A stretch of 64,000 nt of DNA from Falciphora oryzae (lineage: Eukaryota > Ascomycota > Sordariomycetes > Magnaporthales > Magnaporthaceae), in contig JNVV01000001.1 in assembly GCA_000733355.1 (NCBI GenBank), forward strand, positions 943,218 through 1,007,217. Reading direction: 5' to 3'. The stretch's first letter is position 1. Each line of letters starts with the position of its first letter. Below the pieces are notes generated by a model. It saw only the letters and a list, made by a program, of their open reading frames with translations. It did no database searches and was not told the DNA's origin. A program made the translations under genes and the position numbers. Below are positions 10,284 to 20,882 of the stretch, in pieces.

Positions 10284-11274
10284 TCAATGCCGGTGACTCT
10301 GCTCGGTCTTTTGGACACTCTCCGGATCGCTAGTTGTGGCTGTTCCATCGCGAGGCGAGAATTTGCCGGTCATGCCGAGCTTTGTCTCGGCTGCCCGTGT
10401 TCGTGCCCATATGAGACCGCGAACCAACAAGAAAAAGATGACACAACCGATAGCGATTCCGCATACATACCCTGCCAGACGGCCGCCCCCCTTGGACGGG
10501 TCCAGGAAGGGGTAGACGTAGAAGCCGCGGGTGGCGCGCGTCAGATATGCGAGAGCCAGGTACAGGGCTAGAACGACTAGAAGCCACAGAATGTGAATCC
10601 ACGGTGGCAGGCCGGTGCGTGGGAAGATGACCTCGAAGAGGGCAAAGCAGGCGTTCATGGCATGGCGGCTAACGTTGGACCACCAGGAAAAGGTATTATC
10701 GAATGCGCTCGTGAAGAGGACGCCCCAGTAGACGACCGTCACGATGACGGGGAAGACGCAGATAGTGGTGTAGAAAAAGCTGTGTAGGGCCTGAAGAGGT
10801 CTTGGGAAGACGTCGAGGAGCGCCCGGCCCGTCTTGGCGTAGGTGCCCGTGTGGATTGCAGACACGAGGAAGTAGAAGGCAAGGCCCCTGGGAAAGTGAT
10901 CAGCGTGAGTGGCTCCAGCATTCGCCCGAGGGCCTGGGGGGTTGGCGCACTTACCAATAGGTGATTACGGTAAAGTAGGAAAATTCTCGTGACGCAGCCT
11001 CGCAGCCTCCCAACCCTGGGTGTTGACAAAGCCAGCCGAGGGAGAAGAAGGACACGGCGAACGCGTACAGGCCCTGCATAGTGATGAAGAGCAAGGCTGC
11101 TGTCAGCGACCGCGACCGAGATTCAAGGGATCTTCTGGACAAGGCCAGGAAAATTCGACTTACCAAAAGCGCTCTCAGGCCGAACAAGACCCAGGGCGAG
11201 AAGAGCCAAGACGTCACAAATCGATGCGACGGGTCAAAGGGCTCGCGCCCGAACGAAAACACGTTCGGCGCCAT
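10284..11274 (-). CDS. multi-pass membrane protein, FAR-17a/AIG1-like family, 277 aa
   Basis: Exons (minus strand) are 11274-11164, 11073-10955 and 10887-10284. The joined protein begins MAPNVFSFGREPFDPSHRF and has about six hydrophobic segments: around FTVITYWGLAFYFLVSAIHT, VFPVIVTVVYWGVLF, IHILWLLVVLALYLALAYLT and YVCGIAIGCVIFFLLVRG. This resembles fungal proteins of the FAR-17a/AIG1-like family, whose animal members include hydrolases of fatty-acid esters of hydroxy fatty acids. The family call is from recall of the pattern, not a search. The first intron (90 bp, GTAAGT, branch CTGAC) is in frame, so an unspliced reading would also stay open. The gene converges on GUP1 with about 200 bp between stops. 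Confidence 0.72.
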
Positions 11275-13553
11275 TCTGGGCTCACAGGGCTAGAGCAGCG
11301 AGCGAGCGTGTGGGAACAATGTGTAGAGAGGAAAGCCGCGTGTCAGAGGGTTGGCCCGGGATAGGCAGGAAGGCGCCTTAATAGGTGCCGTGCCGAGCTG
11401 CCAGACTAGGACATGCCTCCCAACTCTCTTTCCGACGTCGATGCGCGGCTATCGATGATGGGGCGCGAGCGACAAAAGAAAAGAAGCGAAGTGTCAATGC
11501 AGCCTCCACCGGCGTCATTTGAAATTATCGGCCATTGTTATTGGGCGGCGGTGGGCTCGACTTTAGGGGCCCAGCGCGACGTTTGGGGCTTGGCTAAGGG
11601 GGGCGGATCTGTCCCACTCCAAAATGATGCCCGCGTTTGTTCGTGTTGTGGTTACCGTAGCGTGCAGCCCTTTGGCTGGAGTCTCACTCTGCGACGGCCA
11701 GATCCTGCCGAGGTAGTGTCTCCCTATCAACATATGGTGTCCGACTACTCCGGACATGATTCTGTGCCTGGAATTGCTGTTCACTCGCCACCACTGCGGC
11801 TGTGGATTTGGTTTTCCAAGCAAGTCTGTCCCGGGCTGTCACAGAAGCAGGTGAGGCCTCCTATCAATCCAGAGCCGGTTTGGCGCGGATTGTGGACGGA
11901 CGCATGATCCTGGGAGAGGTTTCCTTCGGTACCTGCGTCCATAAGCATTCGCCGCACAGCAAGATCCCGACCTACACAAGGTGACAAGCCAGCCTTGGGC
12001 TCTGCCGCAAGCATCTTCACTGCGGCAACGGCGCACGTCCGCTAGAAAATAATCGAGACCGCAAAACAGCAATCCTACCCCTGTCATTCCCCTTGAAGGT
12101 GCACAACCTGGCGATTTCAATCGATCATATCTCAAGCAAAACAGCTGATTTTAGAAAAAAGAAAACTGTTGTATAAATTCCGATTGCAGATTTCCTATCT
12201 GTTTTGTTTTCATCGTATTCGGAGTTTGTTTCCTTGTGTTGGCTGCAACTTAATTGGAAGGAATTTTTTCGCAATCTCGATTTTTTTTTTTTCTGGCGGA
12301 CGTGCGGCGATCAAGTCTTCTCACACGACAAGGTGCTGTGGATCGGCAGGTCCGGGCCCCAGAGGCCGAGAGCTGCTCAATGGCAACCAAGCTTCTGCTC
12401 TGATTCGGGACGACTTCCCGTTGTGCACAAGCATGATCGTCGAATGGGACCTGATACTGCATTTAGCCGCTAAGACNNNNNNNNNNNNNNNNNNNNNNNN
12501 NNNNNNNNNNNNNNNNNNNNGAGTGCACAAGCTGCAGAGGCTGGCCATGTGGGGGGTTCCATTCTTTTATTGCTGCGCACGATGCGTGCGACATGGCACA
12601 ACGATGCACACGCCTGCATAGGCCCCCGTCCACATGGGCTAGGCATCTGGCGGCTAGGGTGAGCCATCCCAACTGCAAAGAGACGTCTCTGGTGGCCCAA
12701 GTGACATCCCAGCCCAGGCCAGGGTCGTACCGATACTCGAGCGTTGGACCGTTCGCGGCCAGAGCAATTTCGACTCGCGGCAAAATATTCCTCGCCCCCT
12801 CACTCCCCCCTTCGCGCCCAGGGGCTTGCGACGGATGCCCCCCTACATAGTACATGCTGCTAGTCTCAGGCACTGATTGCACAACTGACGACTGGCACGA
12901 GCGAGCACCAGATTTGACTGTCGGCCGCCCTGGCAGACCGACCACTCGAGCCTGAGTGTTGTTGTTGTTGTTGGTTCCTCGACCATGTGGCGGCTGTGAC
13001 CATATACGATAGAGAGCAACCAGGACCCGACGGGTGCTTAGCCTTCAACGCGCACCAACACACGACCCTCTCGTTCCAAGTGCCCTCGCTGCCGTCAGGT
13101 TGTGCCAGCACGCCATATCCCTCCAGCCAATTTGTCTTGACACCTGCTGCCTTCCAAGACAGACCCATCCTCGCAGACCGTAGCAGTATCAGGAAAGGGT
13201 GACAGCAGAGGCCGCCGCCGCGCCCACGCCGCATTCCTACTCCTTTTCCCGACATTCGAAACATATCGTCCAACCCCTCTGGCCGCACCACGACTAGGAA
13301 CAACACCACAAAAACCCGACGGCTACCCCGAAGCTCGGCTTGTCGTGCCTGATCCGCAGCTAGTCATGCATCGTCTAGCTACGTGACCTCGATTCGCTGT
13401 AAAGGCTGCCGCCCCATTGACTCGATTCCCGACAGTCACCGCGCCCGGCAGGTCAATCTCGCCCCGTTTCCCCGACGCCCCCTCCCGTTATCGCCGTGGC
13501 TGGCGTGAGTCGCCTGGCTTGTGCCGTCTGCACTGTAGATCTCCGGCGTCGCC
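11275..13553. other. 2.3-kb intergenic region with assembly gap
   Basis: This divergent intergenic region separates the FAR-17a-like gene (-) from the 760-aa protein gene (+). It contains an N gap (12477-12520), a GTT repeat of five copies (12958-12972) and several open frames without recognisable domains or supporting splice structure. Promoters for both flanking genes must lie here. I cannot support any gene. Confidence 0.5.
12477..12520. other. assembly gap, 44 N
   Basis: Run of N. Sequences on both sides are of ordinary composition, so the cause of the gap is not apparent. Confidence 0.99.
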
Positions 13554-15965
13554 ATGGCCACCGCCCGTGCCCGGCCCTCGATGCGGCCAGAGGACGCGGG
13601 AGATGCCTGGTCGGCGCCAGGCCACAGCCATTCGCAGAGCCGATGCGAGTCTCCCAGCCGAGATGTGGACGAGATGTATACGCGGCCCAGGGATGTGCCT
13701 GAGCATCCCATCTCATCCATGCAACAGGCGTTTGCCGAGTCCTACATCGAGGCCACGACGGGCACCGCCCCGGAGAAGCCCAAGCTGCGAACCAGGGATG
13801 CCAAAGGTCGGAGAGAGGAGCTGCTCGACCAGGGCGAGGCCGCCGAACCACCGGGTGTTCTGTGGCGCTTCCGCCCTGGCCAGAAGTGCCACGAGCTGCG
13901 CAAGCTGATGGCCCAGGTCTCGTTTGGTGTCTACCTCCTGCTCAATGGACTGGCCAACAGCAATGCCCAGGTCGTTTCGATACTGCAGGGCCATATAGAC
14001 GAGATTGATGAGTTTCTCGAGATGGTTATGGAGGACATCGACCTGGCCTCGGCAGACCTGACGGAGCGAATCGACTTTCTAAAGCTGCCGATGGACAACA
14101 TGACCGTATTCACCACCATGCTGGAGGACCGCGCGTTCCGACTACAGATTGTCGAGGGCAACGCCAAGATCGAGCACATCCTGTCGCGCACTACGACCGC
14201 CCTCGTTCAGTCCGCCCAGGACGTCAGCGAGGGTTTGAAGTCGACCAAGCAATTCACTGCATACCTCGAGTCCGAGGAAAACGGCCACTGGCGGGCCGAA
14301 CGGGGAGACGTGGCCGACATATTTGATGCCATGAGAGGGAACACGGAGGGCTGGCTGAATGCCTTTATGGACCTGCAGTCGAAGAGTAACGCCCTCAACG
14401 CTCTGATAGTCAAGCTCGACAACATGGTTGCCCTGATAGATCGGACTGCGGGCAAGGTCAGTCGGCGTACTAGAGTAAGCTTAACCCCAGGCTGGTGGTG
14501 CATACGACAGGCGTGGTGGATGGGAATAACAATGGCGCTGCCCTCTTTGTTTCTGGCTCCGTTGAGAACGCACACTAACAACGAAACCCATTCTCGGGGA
14601 TAGTTCAGTATCCAACCCTTCACAACCCCCGACCAACAAAGCCGGCCGTCTTCTCAGAGCTCCGGCGGGTCTCCCCCGTCACCCCCGTCGCAGGCACCGC
14701 CGCTGAACATCCCGGCCGCGCCTCCCCGGCTGTCGCTCAGATTTAGTCGGACGCCCGAAGAGCGGCCTTCGGGCCCAACCTACTTCGACTTGCCCATCAG
14801 GAGCAGCCTCTTTCCCGCCAACATGACGATTCCCGAAGATGCGCCCCGGGCCTCCGTGGGTCTGACTTTGAAACCTGTGGCTTACACGCCACAGGATGCG
14901 CACGCCGAGTCCGATTCTGAATCCGAAACCAGCCAGGACACGGCGCAACCAGAAGAGACGGCCGTGCGCAACGAGAGTCCCGTCCGCCCAGATTCGCCGA
15001 CCGACGAGGGCGCATTATTCCTGCTTCAGCCTCGGACCTACACACCCGTGCCGCCTGAACCGCTCCCCTCACCGCGCGTGATAGAAAGCGCGGCTCCCAG
15101 CAACAACGCCGCTACAATGACCCCCGATATCCCACCCAGGGACCGTCGACCTTCACCAGCACCGCGTCGGCCTGACGTGCGGGCCAGGGGAGACTCGGGC
15201 TCACATATCCCTTCGGCTGTGTGCGGAGAGGCCAAGTGGGTCCAAATCGCATCGCCGCGCATTCAGGTCGAGCTGGATGTGTCGCCGCCACCTCGACAGA
15301 TGCCTCCGTCGGCCTCAAGAAGCGCCCCAGGCTCATCGATGGATGACGGGCTGCGCCGACCCGGAAGGACGTCTCTGCGGCAGCGGGTATCTCTCAAGAC
15401 GAACCCTCCAGAATCTATACATGTGCCGCCGCCTGACGCACCCGAGCTTCAGCGGCCCGTGTTTGCGTCCCCAAGGACCTTCCAAGCCTATGAAACATTT
15501 GTGGGGCCGGATTCCGCCTACGGTTCTGACAACGACCGGACCGCAGTCAACTCGATGGCGGACCCTGCTGCTGTCGACTTCTCGCCGCCCGTGTTTCCAG
15601 GCATCATACCGTCGCCACACTCAGATCAGCAGTACTTCCGCCCCGTCCAAGCTAGCCCACACTCGCCGCTGCAGCAACGGCCACACACTTCCGGCACGTC
15701 TGCCCCTCGCTACCTCCATCATCAGCGCAACGCGCCTTCTGCCATGGGGATGAGCATGTTGAGTAGCGTCTCGACACTCAACCCCGACGCATCGGAAGGC
15801 CGGACGCTGAAGAAAAAACGGAGCGCCTTTGGCTGGCTTAAGAAGGCCTTCTCTTTGGACGAGGAGGAGCGCATGGCCTTTGAGCAACGCAAGAATGAGC
15901 AAAGCAAAAATCTTTATTACGACAACCGAAGCCCCAAGTTTCTTGATGGCAAGCGGATCAGGTGA
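13554..15965 (+). CDS. conserved fungal protein of unknown function, 760 aa
   Basis: Exons 13554-14474 and 14604-15965, joined across a GTAAGC...TAG intron with a CACTAAC branch site. The frame closes exactly. Residues 1 to about 90 are polar and disordered. About 100-305 form a predicted alpha-helical, probably coiled domain (LLLNGLANSNAQ, EIDEFLEMVMEDIDLA, VEGNAKIEHILSRT). About 306-700 are Pro/Ser-rich and disordered. The end is a short basic and aromatic block (FGWLKKAF) followed by an acidic stretch and basic tail. I recall similar proteins as unnamed conserved hypotheticals in Pezizomycotina. No enzyme motif, signal peptide or TM segment is visible. The helical domain plus long disordered tail suggests a scaffold or trafficking role, which is inference only. 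Confidence 0.85.
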
Positions 15966-17014
15966 TCCTGCCGTTTATGCATTCTCGCCCGCGCCACCAT
16001 GTTTGGACGCGGAAGCGGACTTTCCCGTCACTCCACACACCGAGAAGACGACTACCAATCCATGCGCCTGCACAATATTGAGGCTTTCTTGCCTAGCGGG
16101 TCATGCGTTTCTCACTCCCACGTTCACCTATCTACACTCAAACATATACTGATACCCTCAAACAGCGAGTCGACTCCTCCAAGCATGTTTTTATTCCATT
16201 GTGGTGTATTTGTAGTAGTTCTATGTCCATTGCCGTGGGTAGCTTGGGTCGATGCGACTTCTGTGGGTATTCAGGGCTCCCCCTTGCGCAGGGGTAGACT
16301 GAACGGCCGCGAGAGAGCGCATCTCCAGAATATGCTCCAAGCTCTAATTGTATATTTAAGAATAGAAACAACAGAATATTGGACTTTTTTTTTTTTTTTT
16401 TTCCTTGAAGGATTTGAGCCAAGATAACAATACCATGCATGCCCTTTTTTTTTTTTTTTTTTTTCGCTATGCTTTCGTAGTAGTCTGACAGGAATCTCGT
16501 TTAAGTCCATGTTGTAATCACACCCTCCTGCTTGGCCTTTCCTTAGTACCCGTCTATTAACAGCCTTCCCGGTGGCTGGCCAAGTGCGACTGGTCTACTT
16601 GAAGTGAGAATTTGCTCTCCCTGTGTTATGTTGGCATAACTTACAGCTTACCACGTACATTTAGCAGTGGACCGTGGTGGGACTCGACTGCAAAACCAAG
16701 CAAAGCCTCAGGCAGCAAATTTCCCGAGCCGCCAACGTTTGGTCTGCGGATTGGCCTCCTGCGTGCATATTCCGGCCAGCGCCTCAATCGAAGACGTTTT
16801 GTCTGCATACCAACCGTCTGACTTCTGCAGCCAGACCCCGACCCTCGTGCTGCTCACTGAATTCGAACCCTTGGAGCCCGTTAATCTCGAAGTCTCCTCC
16901 GACAAAGAAGAAATCAGCCGCCCCGCGCAGGTGAAGCAGTCGGTTGTCCGCGCCGATCTAGTCCACCCTAGTTTCTCTGGCGACATCGGCTGGTCGCGGC
17001 TGGCTGGCTGAACC
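15966..17014. other. 1-kb intergenic region with two poly-T tracts
   Basis: Holds the 3' end of the 760-aa gene and the upstream region of the mS38 gene. Two T homopolymers (18 at 16385-16402 and about 20 at 16445-16464) lie 42 bases apart. No gene can be supported. Confidence 0.5.
16385..16464. repeat. paired T18 and T20 homopolymers
   Basis: Two pure T runs separated by 42 bases of mixed sequence in the intergenic region. Exact lengths are liable to sequencing error. Confidence 0.9.
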
Positions 17015-18273
17015 ATGCTGCCCTCATCAGCCCGGCGCGTGGCCTCGGCCACGCCGCCCTCAGCAATCGCGGGCGCTGTTGCCGCCGGCCTGGGCCTGCG
17101 CCCGACAACCTCCGGCGGCGGCGCGACCTTGTCTGTGGGTCTTCGAGCTACCCGTCACCAGAGGAGATACTCGTCATCGAACCCCTCAAGCCCCGACAAC
17201 GACCCGGAAAATATGCCATCCAACCGCTCTTTGCCGGCGCAGTCTACCAAGTCTTCGTCGACTGTCGAGAAGCGGAAGAGGCGCTCCAAGGAGCCGGCCA
17301 GTCGTACAACAGTCGCGGCCCTCCCGTCGGTCCCAAGCACGCAAAATTTGCCCAGAGAGTGTAAGTTCCCACATCGAACCCCCACCACATCCTGCTTCCT
17401 TTCGCCTTTCTTCCGTGCTTGTGTATGCTCCTCAGGCTAGTTTTTCTTTGATCTATTTCTCTCTCCCCCTTCAGATTCTGCCAGTTGATTTTCAACTACC
17501 GCTGGACGTTAAACCTGTGCAAATGCGTGCTGACCGTCGTAGCCCTGGCCCTGTCGGCCTTCTTCTCGCTTCACCGGCCCATCTCAATCACCCATAGCCT
17601 GCCCAGAGCAGTGTCCGACGATGCGTTCGCCTCCATCTTCGTCCGTCGCGGGCGCTCCGAAAAGATGAACGATGTAATTTCGACGCTGTCCCAGAGCGTC
17701 CAAGAACTGGAGCAGCCAATGGGGGGCCTGAGCCTCGGGGGCCAGGATGGCTATGCGGAGGGCGGCGAAGGCATGCCCAAGATCAGCCTGAAGAACCCAG
17801 ATGGGAGTGACTCGGGCGTCTACGTGCAGCTCAATGCCATGTCAGGCGACTTTCTGCCCTTCCGCCCCCCACCAATCCCGGAGCCAAAATCCGAGGTCGT
17901 GGGTGCCGGAGACGGAACCCCGGCGCAACCCGGATCTCAGGAGGCCGCGAACCCCGCCGGCCAGCCCGTACCGGAACCCCAACGTCGTGTCTACAAGGCC
18001 ATGCTCACGATCGAGGAGACTGTCGATGCAACCGGCGAGGTCAAGTATATGGCCCACAGCTCAGAGCTGCACGAGGAGTCGACCGAGCCCCGACGCTCGT
18101 TTCTCGAGCGACTGGCTCGCCGGCAGGTCATGTTCCAAGAGAGTCAGAAGCAGAATGGGAAAATGCTGGCCATCAGCGTCAAGAGGCAGCGGAAGCTCAA
18201 GATGAAGAAGAAGAAGTACAAGAAGCTGCTGAAGAGGACACGCAACGAGAGGCGCAAGCTTGACAGGCTCTAG
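17015..18273 (+). CDS. mitochondrial small ribosomal subunit protein mS38 (COX24 C-terminal domain), 358 aa
   Basis: Exons 17015-17360 and 17543-18273. The N-terminus (MLPSSARRVASATPPSAIAG) is rich in Arg, Ala and Ser without acidic residues, as in a mitochondrial presequence. The C-terminal 35 residues contain AISVKRQRKLKMKKKKYKK and end RRKLDRL, the signature of the COX24/AURKAIP1 domain found in mitoribosomal mS38. This segment binds rRNA near the decoding site. The middle carries FFSLHRPISITHSLPR and RVYKAMLTIEET, typical of the fungal members. The intron (182 bp, GTAAGT, CTGAC branch, TAG) is set by frame: the pyrimidine-rich CAG at 17474 would lead straight into a stop, whereas TAG at 17542 restores the frame. 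The orthologue name is firmer for the C-terminus than for the rest. Confidence 0.85.
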
Positions 18274-18477
18274 ACATCTGAAACTCCTCTCTTGCTGCAC
18301 ACCCGATTGTACATAATACCGTATTTCATGTCCCTCTCTTCTTTTGCCCCCTTGTTTTTCCCCTGCTCCGACTCTGGAACCTCTATGGACATGCCCTCGT
18401 TGAGGCATGCTTTGGAGAAGAGCATGATAGTGGATCTCTTGTTCGCAATGTTACAGCAATGCGCTCCACACCAGCGG

Positions 18478-19161
18478 TTACGACCTTGCAAGGACTCCTT
18501 CGAGAAGCCACTGTACAACATAGCGATTCAGCCTCGGAGTAGGCCCATAGTTTGGCGGGATCAATAGCATTGTTCTTTGCCATATGACAAGATGCTCGGG
18601 TGTGAGAGACTCACTATCTCGCCATTCGTGGCTGTGGAAATGACCTCCTTTACCCTGACACCGTCTGGCTGGATCTGCGAGTGTGGGTACGTGATGTTCG
18701 TTCAGCAGCGTTCGATTGCATTCCAAACCACGTGTTTTTGTCCGCCTTACCGTTCTTTTTCCATCAGCGCCGTCCTCCCACCATATGGGCGTGTCCTGGC
18801 CGATGGACTTAATCCTCTGCCCTTGAGTCCAGCCCTGGGCCGCCACCGGCACAATGTGGCGTTCCACGAAACGCTGGATGTTGTTTTGTGCGCGATCACG
18901 ACCACCATCTCCGTCATAGGCGTTGGAGCCAAACTTGGTGTAGTCCGCAGCGTCCTCCCACGGCTTCTGGGGGAGCTCCTCGAGCGCAGAATTCAGGGGC
19001 GAGAGGACGACGGAGGCCTGCCGTGGGTCACCCGCGCGGCGGCTAGTCGACTCGACGTTCCTGACCAGCGACCCAAACGCGTTGACGCGTTTATCGCCCA
19101 GCACATCAGAGAGCAGCACACCCGCTCCCCCCTCTGATTTTTTGTCGGGAACTGGGGACAT
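18478..19161 (-). CDS. single FAS1 (fasciclin) domain protein, 167 aa
   Basis: Exons (minus) are 19161-18751, 18674-18615 and 18510-18478. The protein shows VLLSDVLGDKRVNAFGSL, the FAS1 H1-type block VVLSPLNSALEELPQKPWED, and RAQNNIQRFVERHIVP. It ends NGEI joined to WLLEGVLARS, the usual end of this fungal FAS1 family (yeast YDR262W type). The last exon is only 33 nt. Members are generally secretory or vacuolar, but the N-terminus from ATG 19161 (MSPVPDKKSEGG) has no hydrophobic signal. A TATA-like element lies 56-65 bases upstream of this ATG, favouring it over the in-frame ATGs upstream near 19317. An unrecognised upstream exon with a signal peptide remains possible. The gene converges on mS38. 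Confidence 0.85.
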   Translation of the reverse strand: MSPVPDKKSEGGAGVLLSDVLGDKRVNAFGSLVRNVESTSRRAGDPRQASVVLSPLNSALEELPQKPWEDAADYTKFGSNAYDGDGGRDRAQNNIQRFVERHIVPVAAQGWTQGQRIKSIGQDTPIWWEDGADGKRTVRRTKTRGLECNRTLLNEHHVPTLADPARRCQGKGGHFHSHEWRDSESLTPEHLVIWQRTMLLIPPNYGPTPRLNRYVVQWLLEGVLARS

Positions 19162-20882
19162 CTTTTTGTTTTGTGATGAGAGGGCCGGACGTAAAGACCC
19201 CAACTGTGTGCGATTTGGTTTATACGATACTCCTTGATGGATGCCCAAAACGAGGGGCCTCCACCTATGCCCGGCACTAATGACGTAACAGTCACATCCT
19301 TGGGCTGCCATGGACACAAGAGAGCGTCACAAGAGTCTCTGCACACGTGACCCCAACCTATCGGCTTCAGTGGGAGAATGGGGCCACTGCCTAACGCCTA
19401 GGTGCTGAAGTGGCGGTTACCACCAAAAGGACGGGCCTGATGTAGACCATGCGGTCGCCTACATGCATGTCAGGTGAGTAGACGCTCGAGGCCGCAGCTG
19501 AGTGACTGCTATCGAGGCGGACAACAAATTAAACCCGAAGGCACACGGAAGTCGGGCCGCATTCCGGCGCTCCTTGTTGGTGAGCGGGCGATCGGCGGTA
19601 GGGCGTATGTATATACGCCGGGGCGTTGTGAAGCGCTGCGGGTGGTAGTAGTGCGTTCGGCCGGCGGGTATGCCGGAAAAGGGGCAGGGCCGGGTTTGGG
19701 TCCTTAGAACCACCCCTGGGCCCGGGATTGCGGCCATTGAATTAGCATGTGACGCTCAGTTTCACAATAGCTGCGACCTCTCCACACTCAGTCAGGCAGT
19801 CACCTCCGAAACCGCGAAGACGAATCCACCCGGCCTAGGTGCATGGTCGAATAAAGAGGCTCCAGGTCGTCTTTTGCTCGCGTCTTCAGCCTAGTGGCAA
19901 AATATACTTGGCCTCGTCACGAAACATTGTCGTCTCCATGGACCGCCGGAAGTTGGCATGCACGTCTTGTCTTGAGAAAACTCTGTGGTCTCGCCGGGAA
20001 GAGCTTCCATGCCTGCGGCAACAATCGCATGCGCTGGGAAGCCGACTAGGCCTTTGTCCCGCTGGGTCTATCTTGGGACAATACACTCACTGGCACATCG
20101 ACGAGTAAATCTTCTTGGGCGACTCTTGTTGGCGATGGGAGCTGTCACGTCAACGGCCCTTGAGCTGCCCGCCATCCTTTGTGCTCTTCGAGGTCCCTCA
20201 GGCGGGACGGCCACTGCTCTTCTCCCCAGCCTCGGCATTCTGACCGCTCTGGGGGGACCCGCCCACCAACCTCGCGTCGCGCGCATCGGCATGAAGTGCG
20301 ACGGAACGGATGGCGTTCTCTTTACCGTAACTTGCATGCATCGCCCTTTTGTGAATACATGCACAAACCTCCATTCCGAGTGCATTGGTCCTGTTGGCCC
20401 TGTTTAGGGAATAGCCGAAGCAAGCCTTGCAGGCAGCATGTGTGCATGTGCTCCCTCTCACGGCGGTCGCAGGATGACGGGGTGCCTCCCACGGGGTAAG
20501 CGGAACGTCGCACCGTAGCATGCGTACCCCACGGTCCCCAGGTGGAGGTCGTGTGCTGGGTCGGTACGTTGACGGGACCTCGGCTCACCAGGCACTGGCA
20601 CGAATCAGAAGCGCAGGAAACCGGCTTAGCTGAGGTGCTGCTGCGGCGGCTGCTCGGCTTCATCATATGTCAAAACGATCCGAAACCTCACCCCAAAAGC
20701 GAGCATTCCTCGCCTCTCCCATTCGTCTTTCCATACCCTTTGTCCAATTTCATCCATCCCTTTCCCTGCTGCTGTAGTCCTTCCTGTCCGGGTACAGAAG
20801 CACAACTCGAAGCATCATCAGCAGTCCTTATTCCTGTGAACCAGTCTTCCTAGGGCCACCCACGCGCATTCGCTCGAACACA
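19162..20882. other. 1.7-kb divergent intergenic region
   Basis: Lies between the FAS1 gene (-) and fumarate reductase (+) and must hold both promoters. It contains a small hairpin (GGCGTAT, 4-base loop, ATACGCC at 19602-19619) and a CT-rich stretch just before the fumarate reductase start (20690-20780). The open frames here carry no recognisable domain. Confidence 0.5.
19217..19226 (-). promoter_or_regulatory. TATA-like element of the FAS1 gene
   Basis: CGTATAAACC on the minus strand, 56-65 bases upstream of the chosen start codon. This is short for a fungal leader but plausible. It is the only TATA-like match close to this gene. Confidence 0.35.

Noticed and set aside
11074..11163. Reading the FAR-17a-like gene straight through its first intron
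   Set aside because: The 90-bp segment is open and in frame, but it has GTAAGT, a CTGAC branch and CAG. Its translation is an Arg/Ser-rich insert in the middle of a membrane segment.
11413..11907. 164-codon open frame in the 2.3-kb spacer
   Set aside because: No recognisable motif, no splice partner and atypical composition. It lies in the probable promoter of the FAR-17a-like gene.
12169..12621. Open frames running through the N gap at 12477-12520 (and similarly at 52797-52912)
   Set aside because: They stay open only because N codons cannot be stops.
17361..17474. Alternative acceptor at 17474 for the mS38 intron
   Set aside because: It has a good pyrimidine tract, but the joined frame meets TGA after a few codons. 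The acceptor at 17542 restores the conserved frame.
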